Positions 1 through 6,343 are shown, numbered from the stretch's first letter. The stretch: 10,487 nt of DNA from Bacteroidia bacterium (GCA_025450095.1 JANWID010000338.1:1-10487), one strand, 5' to 3'. Numbers and translations are program-made. The notes: generated by a model from the letters alone, not told the origin.

Positions 1-443
1 GGTGTACGGATATATTTATACTCCGCACCTACCGACTGGCAATACGTCTGCTCGAGGTGCGCAATGATGTCACGTAACTTTGCAGGACCAATTCCAATTT
101 CATTGCCGGCGACAAATACTTCATCAAGATCAGATTGAAGTAGCCCGAAGTTTTCAATATCATTGGTAGGAAAATATTTTCTCCGCTCACGCACCGGATT
201 TGTATGCGTGAATAAATGTCCGCGGGTGCGATAACCATTGATCAGTGCCAGAACGTTGAATTCTTTCTGAACTTTTTCAGGGATTGTAGTTCCTTCACCT
301 GAAAAATCAGCACGGGCAAATTCAAATCCTTCGAAAAATTTGCGCCAACCATCTTCCAGGGAAGCCGGATCTTTTAAAAATTGCTGGTATAAATTATCAA
401 TTGCAGCGGGATCAGCGTTACCAAGCCAGGTGTTCGATTCCAT
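1..443 (-). CDS. sucA: 2-oxoglutarate dehydrogenase E1 component, N-terminal part (runs off left edge)
   Basis: Thiamine-diphosphate-dependent E1 subunit of the 2-oxoglutarate dehydrogenase complex, which decarboxylates 2-oxoglutarate and passes the succinyl group to lipoyl E2 in the TCA cycle (cytoplasm). Only about 147 N-terminal residues are in the window; the full protein is normally over 900. Reading inward from the ATG at 443, the start MESNTWLGNAD is followed by the E1 N-terminal helix motif LYQQFLKDPASLEDGWRKFF (residues about 18-37). Then come IPEKVQKEF, INGYRTRGHLF (about 69-79), NPVRERRKYFP, DIENFGL and IAHLEQTYCQSVGAEY near the edge, all hallmarks of SucA in Bacteroidota. The frame is open to base 1 with no stop. 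A -7 promoter element lies 26 bp upstream of the start. No Shine-Dalgarno is seen. E2 (sucB) would be expected beyond the left edge but cannot be seen. Confidence 0.95.
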   Translation of the reverse strand, partial: MESNTWLGNADPAAIDNLYQQFLKDPASLEDGWRKFFEGFEFARADFSGEGTTIPEKVQKEFNVLALINGYRTRGHLFTHTNPVRERRKYFPTNDIENFGLLQSDLDEVFVAGNEIGIGPAKLRDIIAHLEQTYCQSVGAEYKYIRT

Positions 444-468
444 TACTTAAAAAAATGAAGTGAGCCTG

Positions 469-476
469 CAAAGGTA
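469..476 (-). promoter_or_regulatory. sucA promoter, -7 element TACCTTTG
   Basis: On the minus strand this is a perfect match to the Bacteroidota -7 consensus TAnnTTTG, followed by CAGG, close to the favoured TAnnTTTGC context. It would start transcription about 20 bases before the sucA ATG at 443. No TTTG -33 element is found at the usual 19-21 bp spacing. The upstream lipoprotein gene ends 40 bp before it and shows no hairpin terminator, so some read-through into sucA is possible. Confidence 0.6.
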
Positions 477-516
477 CCAAATTATAGGGAATCGCCGGGT
501 GGCTTTCTGGCTCCTG

Positions 517-1854
517 TCAGGGGAAAATAATTCCGGTATAGGCGTTCACATCGGCCATCGGAATTTTAGCATTGTAAAAACGATTTACTGATGTGATAAT
601 TTCATTCGTAATAAGGGCTCCTCCACGTTGAGAAGGATGGTAACCGTCTGTTGAGAAAGCTCCCCCATCAAGATACTGCGCTGAAAAGTTGAAATTATTA
701 AAAAGGATTCCGGATTTAAGTGTATTGAAATAAGCATTCATATCGGCAAGAGCAAGATTTTCTGAGGCAGCAGCACTGGCGATTACTCCATTGAAATAAT
801 TTATTGCAGCCACAATATCATTCACCTCATCCTCATCCAAAATATAATTCTCCGGGATAGGAACAATACGTCCCCAGTCCTGGCAGTTGATTGAATCACG
901 GGAAACACTAAGCAGGATATATTCTCCAGGTTTGATAAATCTCCGTCCTGTAGGTTCTTCCGTATCGGCAATTACAAATGGATTATTGCCTGCTGTAAAA
1001 CTGATAGTAGAATCCACACCGGAATAAAGCAGGTTGAGATCGGATGCTTCAGCGGCCGTAAGTTGCAATCCATTATATGGTATTGATGTAAAAAATGGAA
1101 TAGATGAAGGATAGGGAATGTTCAACAGAATTCCTCCGGCATTAAGGGATGTCAGCTGGTTCACGAGATCATTGTAATAGCTGCTGAATTCAGAATAGCT
1201 TGTGATAGAGTCGTGGCCTTCTTCTCCTCCCGAACGTGCGTAATTGTAAACATCTTCCATTCCAAGCCATACCATGACGAATGTAGGATTCTGTAAAAGT
1301 GCATCTCCCAGAATAGTGGACGTTCCCGGTTCACTGGCAAAACGTGCATATAACAAATTACCAACTGCCGGATTCGGATAACCAAATGACTGGCGGGTTA
1401 CATCAGCGATGCGTGTATTGGGAACTGCCAGATTGTTATATGTAATCTGGTCACCCAGCCATGCATAGTTGCTCGCATCACCTGTAGCAGTAATGGGTTG
1501 GGCAACGAGCAGGTTACCAGCAAGGCAGGGATCCGTAACCTGTTGCAGTACAAATTTTGAGTTGCCCGAAATTCCAATACCCACACCGGGATAAACAATA
1601 GGCTGGATCATTTGCTTTCCGCCAATAAAACTCAATCGTGTTGCCATAATAGCGGGAATGGAATTCGATTGCGCCTCCAGGTAAAGGGCACGATCCATAT
1701 AGCCTGCCATGTGAGAGCCGCCGATCACAACCAAAGAAGTAAAATCAGCATCACCGTCGTAATAATTAACATCATCAAAATCGGTTTTGCATGCACTCAT
1801 TGAAAAAAACACCATTGCAAAAACAATACTCGCTATTTTTTGAATCATCCTCAT
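517..1854 (-). CDS. SGNH/GDSL-hydrolase-like lipoprotein paired with a FadL porin
   Basis: Predicted surface or periplasmic lipoprotein of 445 residues. The start MRMIQKI with a hydrophobic stretch and the lipobox SMSAC gives lipidated Cys22. The frame stays open to 2067, but that extension lies inside the fadL coding sequence and precedes the signal peptide, so the start at 1854 (or the in-frame ATG at 1848) is preferred. SGNH hallmarks are the block I serine in VVIGGSHMAG (Ser47), a block III-like VWLGMEDVYNYA (about 195-206) and the block V Asp-His pair in DGYHPSQRG (Asp403, His406). The IPAIMATRL and KQMIQP stretches after block I are typical of the Bacteroidota family encoded beside FadL proteins. 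The block III Asn (GxND) is replaced by Glu (GMED), so activity is uncertain. The start lies one base after the fadL stop, implying translational coupling. A role in releasing fatty acids for the neighbouring transporter is inference. Confidence 0.8.
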   Translation of the reverse strand: MRMIQKIASIVFAMVFFSMSACKTDFDDVNYYDGDADFTSLVVIGGSHMAGYMDRALYLEAQSNSIPAIMATRLSFIGGKQMIQPIVYPGVGIGISGNSKFVLQQVTDPCLAGNLLVAQPITATGDASNYAWLGDQITYNNLAVPNTRIADVTRQSFGYPNPAVGNLLYARFASEPGTSTILGDALLQNPTFVMVWLGMEDVYNYARSGGEEGHDSITSYSEFSSYYNDLVNQLTSLNAGGILLNIPYPSSIPFFTSIPYNGLQLTAAEASDLNLLYSGVDSTISFTAGNNPFVIADTEEPTGRRFIKPGEYILLSVSRDSINCQDWGRIVPIPENYILDEDEVNDIVAAINYFNGVIASAAASENLALADMNAYFNTLKSGILFNNFNFSAQYLDGGAFSTDGYHPSQRGGALITNEIITSVNRFYNAKIPMADVNAYTGIIFP

Positions 1855-1855
1855 T

Positions 1856-3088
1856 TCAGAACTGGTAGTTGACTGTGACACCGAAAATATTGATGAGGCT
1901 TTTATAATTTCCTCCGAAGTTATACTGATCGTTAGTAGCTTCACGTTCCTTAACATTCTGCAGCATGTAAGCGAGATCCACATCAACGTGCTCACCGAAA
2001 TGCCAGGTTCCTCCCAATGCAAAAATAAACCGGTCATTGTCGGGATTATCCGGCGATACATATTCATTCCTTACCGGTGAGCTGTCGAAAGCGAAACCTC
2101 CTCTGACATCAATGTGATCGTTAATTTCATATTGTGCACCCACCCGGATTGCAAACGCATTCAAATAATTCTTGCCCATCCCAAAATTCAAATGACTGTT
2201 ATTTTCAAATTTAAATTCGAGTGTATCGAAAGAATTCCATGTAGTGTAATTTACATCCATGCACAGCGTTAGTTCGCGGGTGAGCTTATATGCGGCACCT
2301 GCGGAAATAACTGATGGCAGCGTGTATTCAGTTTCGAAATTTGTTGAAGCCGGATAAGTGTCGCTTAACGATGCCGGCACATTTGAAAAAGTAGCATCTC
2401 CGTCTTTTACATTCATTTTTACTGCCGACCGGTAGTCTAAGCCAAGCGTAAATTCATCGGAAGGTTGATAAAATAAGCCGATATTAAAACCATATCCTGT
2501 GGAATTACCATCGAGCTCCATACCGATCTCTCCTCCTGCGGAATTATAGGGAACCGAACGGGTCATGAATGTTTTTCCAAATGCGATCACCGGTCCCCCG
2601 CCGATACCGAACTTATCACTTAACTTATAAGAAACTGAAGGTTGCAGGTATAATGCTTTCAAATGTGTTTCCCTGACAATGTATCTTCCGGTCCAGTTAT
2701 CATCCCAGGTTGTATGCAGGTTATATGGAGTGTTTACGCTAATTCCTATCGACATTTTTTCATTCAACCTTCCAATCCCATATAGATGAACAGGCACCTG
2801 CAACTTATTACTCATATTCGTATTCCCGGTATAGGGACTGAGATATGAAGAAGACAGCATGTTGAATGTGGCACCAGCGGCAATTTGTGAATACTCCCTG
2901 AAAGACATCGCTCCCGGGTTATAGAAAACCGCTGAAGCATCGGTAGCTAATCCGGTAAAAGTCCCTCCCATCGAAGTGGCTTTCATACCCAGCATATTTA
3001 GTTGAAAACCACCTCCGCGACATTGTACAGAGATGGCAAAAAACATTGGTAACAACAATAAAAATCTGAACCGAGTGGAATTAAGCAT
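1856..3088 (-). CDS. FadL/OmpP1/TodX-family outer-membrane transporter
   Basis: Outer-membrane beta-barrel of the FadL family, which moves long-chain fatty acids or other hydrophobic molecules across the outer membrane. The 410 residues begin with a signal peptide (MLNSTRFRFLLLLPMFFAIS, cleavage near residue 23). The family's N-terminal plug signature follows: GGFQLNMLGMKATSMGGT (about 26-43) and ATDASAVFYNPGAMSF (about 48-63). Further on are alternating amphipathic strands such as GIGRLNEKMSIGISVNTPYNL, and the last residue is Phe (VTVNYQF), the usual outer-membrane insertion signal. Length matches the family (about 400-450). Cys23 sits where a lipobox might be, but Gln precedes it, so signal peptidase I processing is more likely. 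The gene has a full -33/-7 promoter and is the first of a two-gene unit with the SGNH lipoprotein. The substrate cannot be read from sequence; hydrocarbons or fatty acids are both possible. Confidence 0.9.
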   Translation of the reverse strand: MLNSTRFRFLLLLPMFFAISVQCRGGGFQLNMLGMKATSMGGTFTGLATDASAVFYNPGAMSFREYSQIAAGATFNMLSSSYLSPYTGNTNMSNKLQVPVHLYGIGRLNEKMSIGISVNTPYNLHTTWDDNWTGRYIVRETHLKALYLQPSVSYKLSDKFGIGGGPVIAFGKTFMTRSVPYNSAGGEIGMELDGNSTGYGFNIGLFYQPSDEFTLGLDYRSAVKMNVKDGDATFSNVPASLSDTYPASTNFETEYTLPSVISAGAAYKLTRELTLCMDVNYTTWNSFDTLEFKFENNSHLNFGMGKNYLNAFAIRVGAQYEINDHIDVRGGFAFDSSPVRNEYVSPDNPDNDRFIFALGGTWHFGEHVDVDLAYMLQNVKEREATNDQYNFGGNYKSLINIFGVTVNYQF

Positions 3089-3093
3089 TCAGG

Positions 3094-3125
3094 CAAATTT
3101 AAGGCGGACCCCTATCCGGAGCAAA
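3094..3125 (-). promoter_or_regulatory. fadL promoter, TTTG-N20-TAAATTTG
   Basis: On the minus strand a -33 TTTG (3122-3125) is separated by exactly 20 bp from a -7 TAAATTTG (3094-3101), matching both halves and the spacing of the Bacteroidota primary sigma consensus. The G of the -7 box is only 5 bp from the fadL ATG at 3088, so the transcript would be leaderless or nearly so. Confidence 0.65.
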
Positions 3126-3208
3126 GCTTAAAGATAATGCTTATTCCAGAGTTTTGAACACCTTTTTGTTAAGAGGATCCGCCATAGCCTGGCAGCAATC
3201 AATTTGGT

Positions 3209-3216
3209 TATTTTTG
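3209..3216 (+). promoter_or_regulatory. lhgO promoter, -7 element TATTTTTG
   Basis: Perfect TAnnTTTG match followed by CAGC, 25 bp before the lhgO ATG at 3242. No TTTG is found 19-21 bp upstream, so this may be a weaker or activator-dependent promoter. It lies in the 153-bp region between the divergent fadL and lhgO genes. The fadL -33 box (3122) is about 85 bp away, so the two promoters do not overlap. Confidence 0.5.
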
Positions 3217-3224
3217 CAGCTTCG

Positions 3225-3240
3225 TTCCGGAATTCCGGAA
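3225..3240 (+). repeat. 16-bp perfect palindrome TTCCGGAATTCCGGAA
   Basis: The sequence equals its own reverse complement over 16 bp and also reads as two direct copies of TTCCGGAA. It sits between the inferred transcription start of lhgO and its ATG, ending one base before the start codon. It could be an operator for a dimeric regulator or an RNA structure covering the ribosome entry site. The 8-bp unit also occurs inside coding DNA here (for example near 3858), so only the doubled form is notable. Confidence 0.55.
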
Positions 3241-3241
3241 A

Positions 3242-4507
3242 ATGATAATTTCCATGCACGATTCTCAACAGTCACAAAATCAATACGATATAATAGTAAT
3301 TGGAGGTGGCATCGTAGGACTTGCCAGCGCATTCAAGATCAACCTTCGCTATCCCGATCTCAAAATTCTGGTTCTGGAAAAGGAAGATCATGTGGCAGCA
3401 CATCAAACCGGGCACAACTCAGGAGTCATACATTCCGGCCTTTATTATAAACCGGGAAGCTATAAGGCAAAAAACTGTGTTGATGGGAGAAGGGAGCTGG
3501 TGCAATTTGCCAGTGAACATAAAATCGCTCATGATATCTGCGGTAAACTGGTTGTTGCCACGCATTCCTCGGAGCTACCACATCTGAATAGAGTTTTCAA
3601 TAATGGGATTGCCAATGGTGTGGAAGGAATCCGGAAAATCAATGCGGAGGAAATCCGTGAAATTGAACCTTATTGTACCGGTATTGAAGGAATTTTTGTT
3701 CCATGCACCGGGATTATCGACTATGCAGATGTAGCCCGCAAATATGTAGAGTTGATCGAGGGCCGTTTTCCCGGAAGTAAAGTGATCACCAAACGAGAGG
3801 TGCAGGATTTTAATAAGCAGAATGGTTTTACGGAAGTCATTACATCGGGAGAAAATTTTTCCGGAAAGTATATCATCAACTGCACCGGGCTTCAGTGTGA
3901 TCGTATTGCTAAAAAAGAAGGAGTGAATCCGGGAATGCAGATAGTCGGTTTCCGCGGTGATTATTACGATCTCTCTGAGCAGGGAATGGGTAAAGTAAAA
4001 AATCTTATTTATCCTGTTCCTAATCCGGAGTTCCCTTTCCTGGGAGTGCATTTCACCCGAATGATTAAGGGGGGTGTGGAATGCGGACCTAACGCAGTGT
4101 TTACTTTTAAACGTGAGGGATATGGGAAAACAGATTTCAACCTGAAGGATACCCTGGAAGCGCTTACTTACGGAGGTACCTGGAAATTATTTTATAAGCA
4201 CTGGCGTTTCGGCCTGGATGAATACCGTCGTGCATTTTCCAAACGACTTTTTTTAAACAGGCTCCGGAAACTGGTCCCTTCACTTACTATGGAGGATCTT
4301 GTTCCGGGCAGGGCGGGAGTTCGTGCAATGGCATTGGATCCGGATGGTGAAATGATTGATGATTTCAAAATTGAACATCATGGTAATGCACTGCACGTGT
4401 TGAATGCGCCATCACCGGCAGCTACTGCATCGCTGGCAATTGGAACTGCAATTTGTGAAATGGCGGGAAGCCAGTTTTCACTAAATTCAGCAGGTAGTCA
4501 GCAGTAG
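3242..4507 (+). CDS. lhgO: L-2-hydroxyglutarate oxidase (FAD-dependent)
   Basis: FAD-dependent oxidoreductase of the DAO fold that oxidises L-2-hydroxyglutarate to 2-oxoglutarate, normally feeding electrons to the respiratory quinone pool at the inner membrane. The 421 residues (E. coli LhgO/YgaF is about the same length) start with MIISMHDSQQ. The Rossmann motif YDIIVIGGGIVGLASA (15-30) follows, with GxGxxG at 21-26 and the ribose-binding acid in VLEKE (44-48). The flavin-contacting HQTGHNSGVIHSGLYY (54-69) is diagnostic of LhgO. Later come CTGIIDYADVA (155-165), the GFRGDYY stretch (236-242), and VPGRAGVRA with APSPAATASLAIG near the C-terminus. An alternative start is the ATG at 3254; both precede the Rossmann strand acceptably. 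The last residues (SAGSQQ) and the stop codon lie in the 7-bp repeat array that follows, so the tail may be repeat-derived. The product is the substrate of SucA encoded to the left, though in a separate transcript. Confidence 0.95.
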   Translation: MIISMHDSQQSQNQYDIIVIGGGIVGLASAFKINLRYPDLKILVLEKEDHVAAHQTGHNSGVIHSGLYYKPGSYKAKNCVDGRRELVQFASEHKIAHDICGKLVVATHSSELPHLNRVFNNGIANGVEGIRKINAEEIREIEPYCTGIEGIFVPCTGIIDYADVARKYVELIEGRFPGSKVITKREVQDFNKQNGFTEVITSGENFSGKYIINCTGLQCDRIAKKEGVNPGMQIVGFRGDYYDLSEQGMGKVKNLIYPVPNPEFPFLGVHFTRMIKGGVECGPNAVFTFKREGYGKTDFNLKDTLEALTYGGTWKLFYKHWRFGLDEYRRAFSKRLFLNRLRKLVPSLTMEDLVPGRAGVRAMALDPDGEMIDDFKIEHHGNALHVLNAPSPAATASLAIGTAICEMAGSQFSLNSAGSQQ

Positions 4508-4602
4508 GCAGTTGGCATTAGACAGCCTGCAGTCGGCAGTTATTTACTATATAGTTTTACCTATGTTATTGACTGCCGACTGGCGACTGCAGACTGCCGA
4601 CT
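4501..4602. repeat. Inverted array of degenerate 7-bp repeats (GCAGTCG family) between convergent genes
   Basis: From 4501 to 4542 six consecutive 7-base units follow the pattern GCAGTNG (GCAGTAG, GCAGTTG, GCATTAG, then ACAGCCT, GCAGTCG, GCAGTTA). After a 28-base AT-rich spacer, 4571-4602 carries about four and a half units of the same motif in reverse orientation. Bases 4530-4540 pair perfectly with 4572-4582 (11 bp), with further imperfect pairing outside. The first unit contains the lhgO stop codon. The location between convergent lhgO and the hemerythrin gene suggests it may serve as a two-way transcription end, although no T-run follows directly. Confidence 0.75.
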
Positions 4603-4624
4603 CAATCCGCGTTTCAAAATTTTT

Positions 4625-5080
4625 TTACAGCCAAAACATATCGCCATAATTATCAGTGCAGCTGGAGTCTGCGTCGTGTTTCTCCAGTTCCTCCCATTGC
4701 TGAGGTGTAACCTGTTGTTGCATGTGTTCGAACAACTCCCGTTCTTCGAAACGAATATGTGATTCCAGCAATTCCGTGAACTTTTGTATTTTTTCGTATC
4801 CGCCATCCGGTTCCGAATACAATTTTTCAAGCTCCCGGTGTTCAGCACATGCACGTACCACTAAAGGATGTCTGGCACCAATCAGCGGAAAATAATGTTC
4901 TTCTTCCTGCCGGAAATGTGGCTGCAGATGCTGTTCAAAAAACCATTTCAAATATGAATGCATACGTGAAGATTCAACTCCCGCGTTCATACCCTTTCGC
5001 ATCTTCCAGCAAAATAACAATCCCTGGTGATGGTCGTGGCTCAGCAAATGCAGCTGTGGCATCCGTTTAAGCGGTTTCAT
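4625..5080 (-). CDS. Hemerythrin-domain protein
   Basis: Small four-helix-bundle protein, 151 residues from the ATG at 5080, predicted to bind a non-haem diiron centre. Candidate ligands appear in order: HDHH (15-18), HLQPHFRQEE (His51, His55, Glu59), AEHREL (His81) and SHIRFEERELF (His108, Glu112), the usual hemerythrin H...HxxxE...H...HxxxE arrangement. The opening MKPLKRMPQLHLLSHDHHQGL resembles related Bacteroidota proteins, which favours this start. The frame remains open to 5137, and a later ATG at 5062 is also possible. The start overlaps the end of RIC by 14 bases, so the two are co-transcribed and probably coupled. A role in handling O2, NO or iron together with RIC is inferred from family and context. 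There is no signal peptide, so it is cytoplasmic. It ends in YGDMFWL. Confidence 0.85.
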   Translation of the reverse strand: MKPLKRMPQLHLLSHDHHQGLLFCWKMRKGMNAGVESSRMHSYLKWFFEQHLQPHFRQEEEHYFPLIGARHPLVVRACAEHRELEKLYSEPDGGYEKIQKFTELLESHIRFEERELFEHMQQQVTPQQWEELEKHDADSSCTDNYGDMFWL

Positions 5081-5792
5081 GTTGCCGTTTGTTTTTTTCC
5101 ATTGCAATAATAGCAGGAAATAACAAATTATTTTCAAGGTGAATATGAAAGTGAAGATCAGAGCTAAAATCTTTCAGCATCTGGAATGTAACACGGTAGG
5201 TGGTGCAGGCATCTTCGGGCGGTGTATAGTTACTTGTCAGCGATGCCATTTGCTCAAACCGGTCACCTTCAACCGAATGTTCCTGCATCATCATCGATAC
5301 CGGTTGTTCAACAGTTGCAAAGTTTAATTTCGGTGGAAATTTTCCACTCACCAGATTGCGCGCGTATGGAAACAGGATCAGTTCTTCTTTTTTCATATGC
5401 ATTGCAAGGTCTGCTGCAGATTCGGTGAACAGCGCTGCAATTTCAATTAATTCAGGATGACGTCCTCCATGCACCCTGCATAGTTTTTCGAGAAACTGCA
5501 TTAGAACAGGTGTAGTTTCTTCAATGTAACGATGATGTTTTTTCTCGATATAGTCGGCAAGAAGGTCAGCCGGCCACGAAGTGAAATCCGGCAAACTACC
5601 ATTCGTAGTTCCTGCCAGATTGTTTAACTTTTCGGTTACAACACCGTAATCAGCATTTTTTGATACGCAGGCATCTCCCAGCTTCATTTTGCCTTTGCAG
5701 CAAAAGTCAATGCCAAATGATTCAAATACCGCTGCTGCGCGGTAGTCGTGGGCTACAATTTCACCCACTGTGGTTTCTGTTGATGTGATCAT
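5067..5792 (-). CDS. ric: Iron-sulfur cluster repair diiron protein (RIC/ScdA/YtfE family)
   Basis: Cytoplasmic diiron protein of the RIC family, which helps restore iron-sulfur clusters damaged by nitric oxide or oxidants. At 241 residues it has the two-domain layout of ScdA/YtfE (about 220-240). The N-terminal ScdA_N/DUF542 domain (about 5-60) contains GEIVAHDYRAAAVFESFGID and the paired cysteines FCCKGK (Cys31-Cys32). A hemerythrin-like domain follows (about 78-230), with ligand candidates His86/His87 (IEKKHHRY), His132 and Glu136 (MHMKKEELILFP), His172 (QEHSVEGD), and His216 and Glu220 (HIHLENNLLFP). It is preceded by an Rrf2 regulator gene on the same strand, with a 109-bp gap rich in inverted repeats, and followed by an overlapping hemerythrin gene. 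Both the regulator and the shared 22-bp sequence upstream imply stress-induced expression. The family assignment is firm; the inducing signal is inferred. Confidence 0.93.
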   Translation of the reverse strand: MITSTETTVGEIVAHDYRAAAVFESFGIDFCCKGKMKLGDACVSKNADYGVVTEKLNNLAGTTNGSLPDFTSWPADLLADYIEKKHHRYIEETTPVLMQFLEKLCRVHGGRHPELIEIAALFTESAADLAMHMKKEELILFPYARNLVSGKFPPKLNFATVEQPVSMMMQEHSVEGDRFEQMASLTSNYTPPEDACTTYRVTFQMLKDFSSDLHFHIHLENNLLFPAIIAMEKNKRQHETA

Positions 5793-5822
5793 ATTTTTAT
5801 AAACTTAGATTTAGAAATTTCA

Positions 5823-5839
5823 ATATTGATTTTCAATAT
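5823..5839. promoter_or_regulatory. AT-rich dyad upstream of RIC (ATATTGA-AAA-TCAATAT)
   Basis: Perfect 7-bp inverted arms separated by 3 bp, 31 bp upstream of the RIC start. A second TTTCAATAT copy at 5818-5826 overlaps it, so this could also be a short direct repeat. It resembles but does not match an FNR site, because the TTGA/TCAA spacing is 3 rather than 6. A weak -7-like element TAAGTTTA (5800-5807, minus strand) lies between it and the gene. The regulator is unknown. Confidence 0.35.
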
Positions 5840-5841
5840 GT

Positions 5842-5876
5842 AATTGTCTGAACCATATATTTATTATCGGACAATT
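5842..5876. promoter_or_regulatory. 10-bp inverted repeat upstream of RIC, candidate operator pair
   Basis: AATTGTCTGA (5842-5851) and TCGGACAATT (5867-5876) are inverted copies differing at one base and separated by 15 bp. The right arm is part of the 22-bp sequence also found upstream of rrf2, which suggests that TTCRGACAATT is a recognised word. It lies 50-84 bp upstream of the RIC ATG. Confidence 0.5.
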
Positions 5877-5888
5877 TTATCCTTTATT
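5867..5888 (-). promoter_or_regulatory. 22-bp conserved sequence, copy 1 (RIC upstream region)
   Basis: Read on the minus strand this 22-bp stretch begins AATAAAGGATAA and ends TTGTCCGA, and is identical to 6648-6669 read on the plus strand. Its centre GGATAAAATTGTCC is an imperfect dyad (GGAYAA-N2-TTRTCC), the size and form expected of a dimeric winged-helix regulator site. It lies 75 bp upstream of RIC, between rrf2 and RIC. It is likely a binding site of the Rrf2 protein encoded between the two copies, by inference. Confidence 0.55.
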
Positions 5889-5901
5889 TATTGAAATTTT
5901 T

Positions 5902-6336
5902 TTAACGTTTCAAAAAACCATTACCATTTTTCAAACCTACTGCCAACTCATATATGCTTGTACTCTCCAGCATCATGCGCAGACCATCACGTATTTCTAC
6001 GAATTTGTGATGAGCAGGACAGGGATGAGAATCGGAACACGCTCGCAGTCCCAGCACACAACCAGTATAAACAGTATCTCCATCGACAGTCTTGACGATC
6101 TGGCTGAGCTTAGTGGTTTCCATTTTTTTACGTGAGATCTCAAAGCCACCTGAAGGCCCCTTCACCGAACCAATAATATTATTTCGCGCCAGCTGCTGCA
6201 ATACCTTAGCAGTAAATGCAACGGGAGAATCAATCTTACCGGCAATATCTTTCAATCCGGAACGACGACCCTCCAGGGAAGCTACTGCAACAAATAATGT
6301 TGCACGGATTGCATATTCGCAGGCTTTAGAAAACAT
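5902..6336 (-). CDS. Rrf2-family transcriptional regulator with three-cysteine motif (NsrR/IscR-like)
   Basis: Cytoplasmic DNA-binding regulator of 144 residues, the normal Rrf2 length. The N-terminal winged helix-turn-helix runs MFSKACEYAIRATLFVA, then SGLKDIAGKID, then FTAKVLQQLARNNII, with the wing KGPSGGFEI at 59-67. The C-terminal effector part carries CVLGLRACSDSHPC with cysteines at 93, 100 and 106 (C-x6-C-x5-C), followed by PAHH. This is the place and type of cluster used by NsrR and IscR to bind an iron-sulfur cluster. Its position directly upstream of RIC and hemerythrin genes on the same strand argues for sensing nitric oxide or cluster damage. The spacing differs slightly from the enterobacterial NsrR pattern, so the precise subfamily is open. 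The promoter and a copy of the 22-bp site are found about 290-330 bp upstream, beyond a repeat element, suggesting autoregulation through a long leader. Confidence 0.92.
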   Translation of the reverse strand: MFSKACEYAIRATLFVAVASLEGRRSGLKDIAGKIDSPVAFTAKVLQQLARNNIIGSVKGPSGGFEISRKKMETTKLSQIVKTVDGDTVYTGCVLGLRACSDSHPCPAHHKFVEIRDGLRMMLESTSIYELAVGLKNGNGFLKR

Positions 6337-6343
6337 CAGGAGG

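Noticed and set aside
1855..2067. N-terminal extension of the SGNH lipoprotein frame (longer start at 2067)
   Set aside because: It lies wholly within the fadL coding sequence, has no family similarity and would bury the signal peptide and lipobox.
2998..3024. Lipoprotein signal in the FadL protein (VQC at residues 21-23)
   Set aside because: Gln at the position before Cys is a poor lipobox, and FadL barrels are normally processed by signal peptidase I.
3575..4051. 158-codon minus-strand frame inside lhgO
   Set aside because: Antisense shadow of a clearly conserved LhgO protein.
4501..4602. CRISPR array
   Set aside because: Units are 7 bases, degenerate, with no spacers, and no cas genes are present.
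5823..5839. FNR/CRP-type site upstream of RIC
   Set aside because: TTGA and TCAA are separated by 3 bases instead of the 6 needed for an FNR or CRP dimer.
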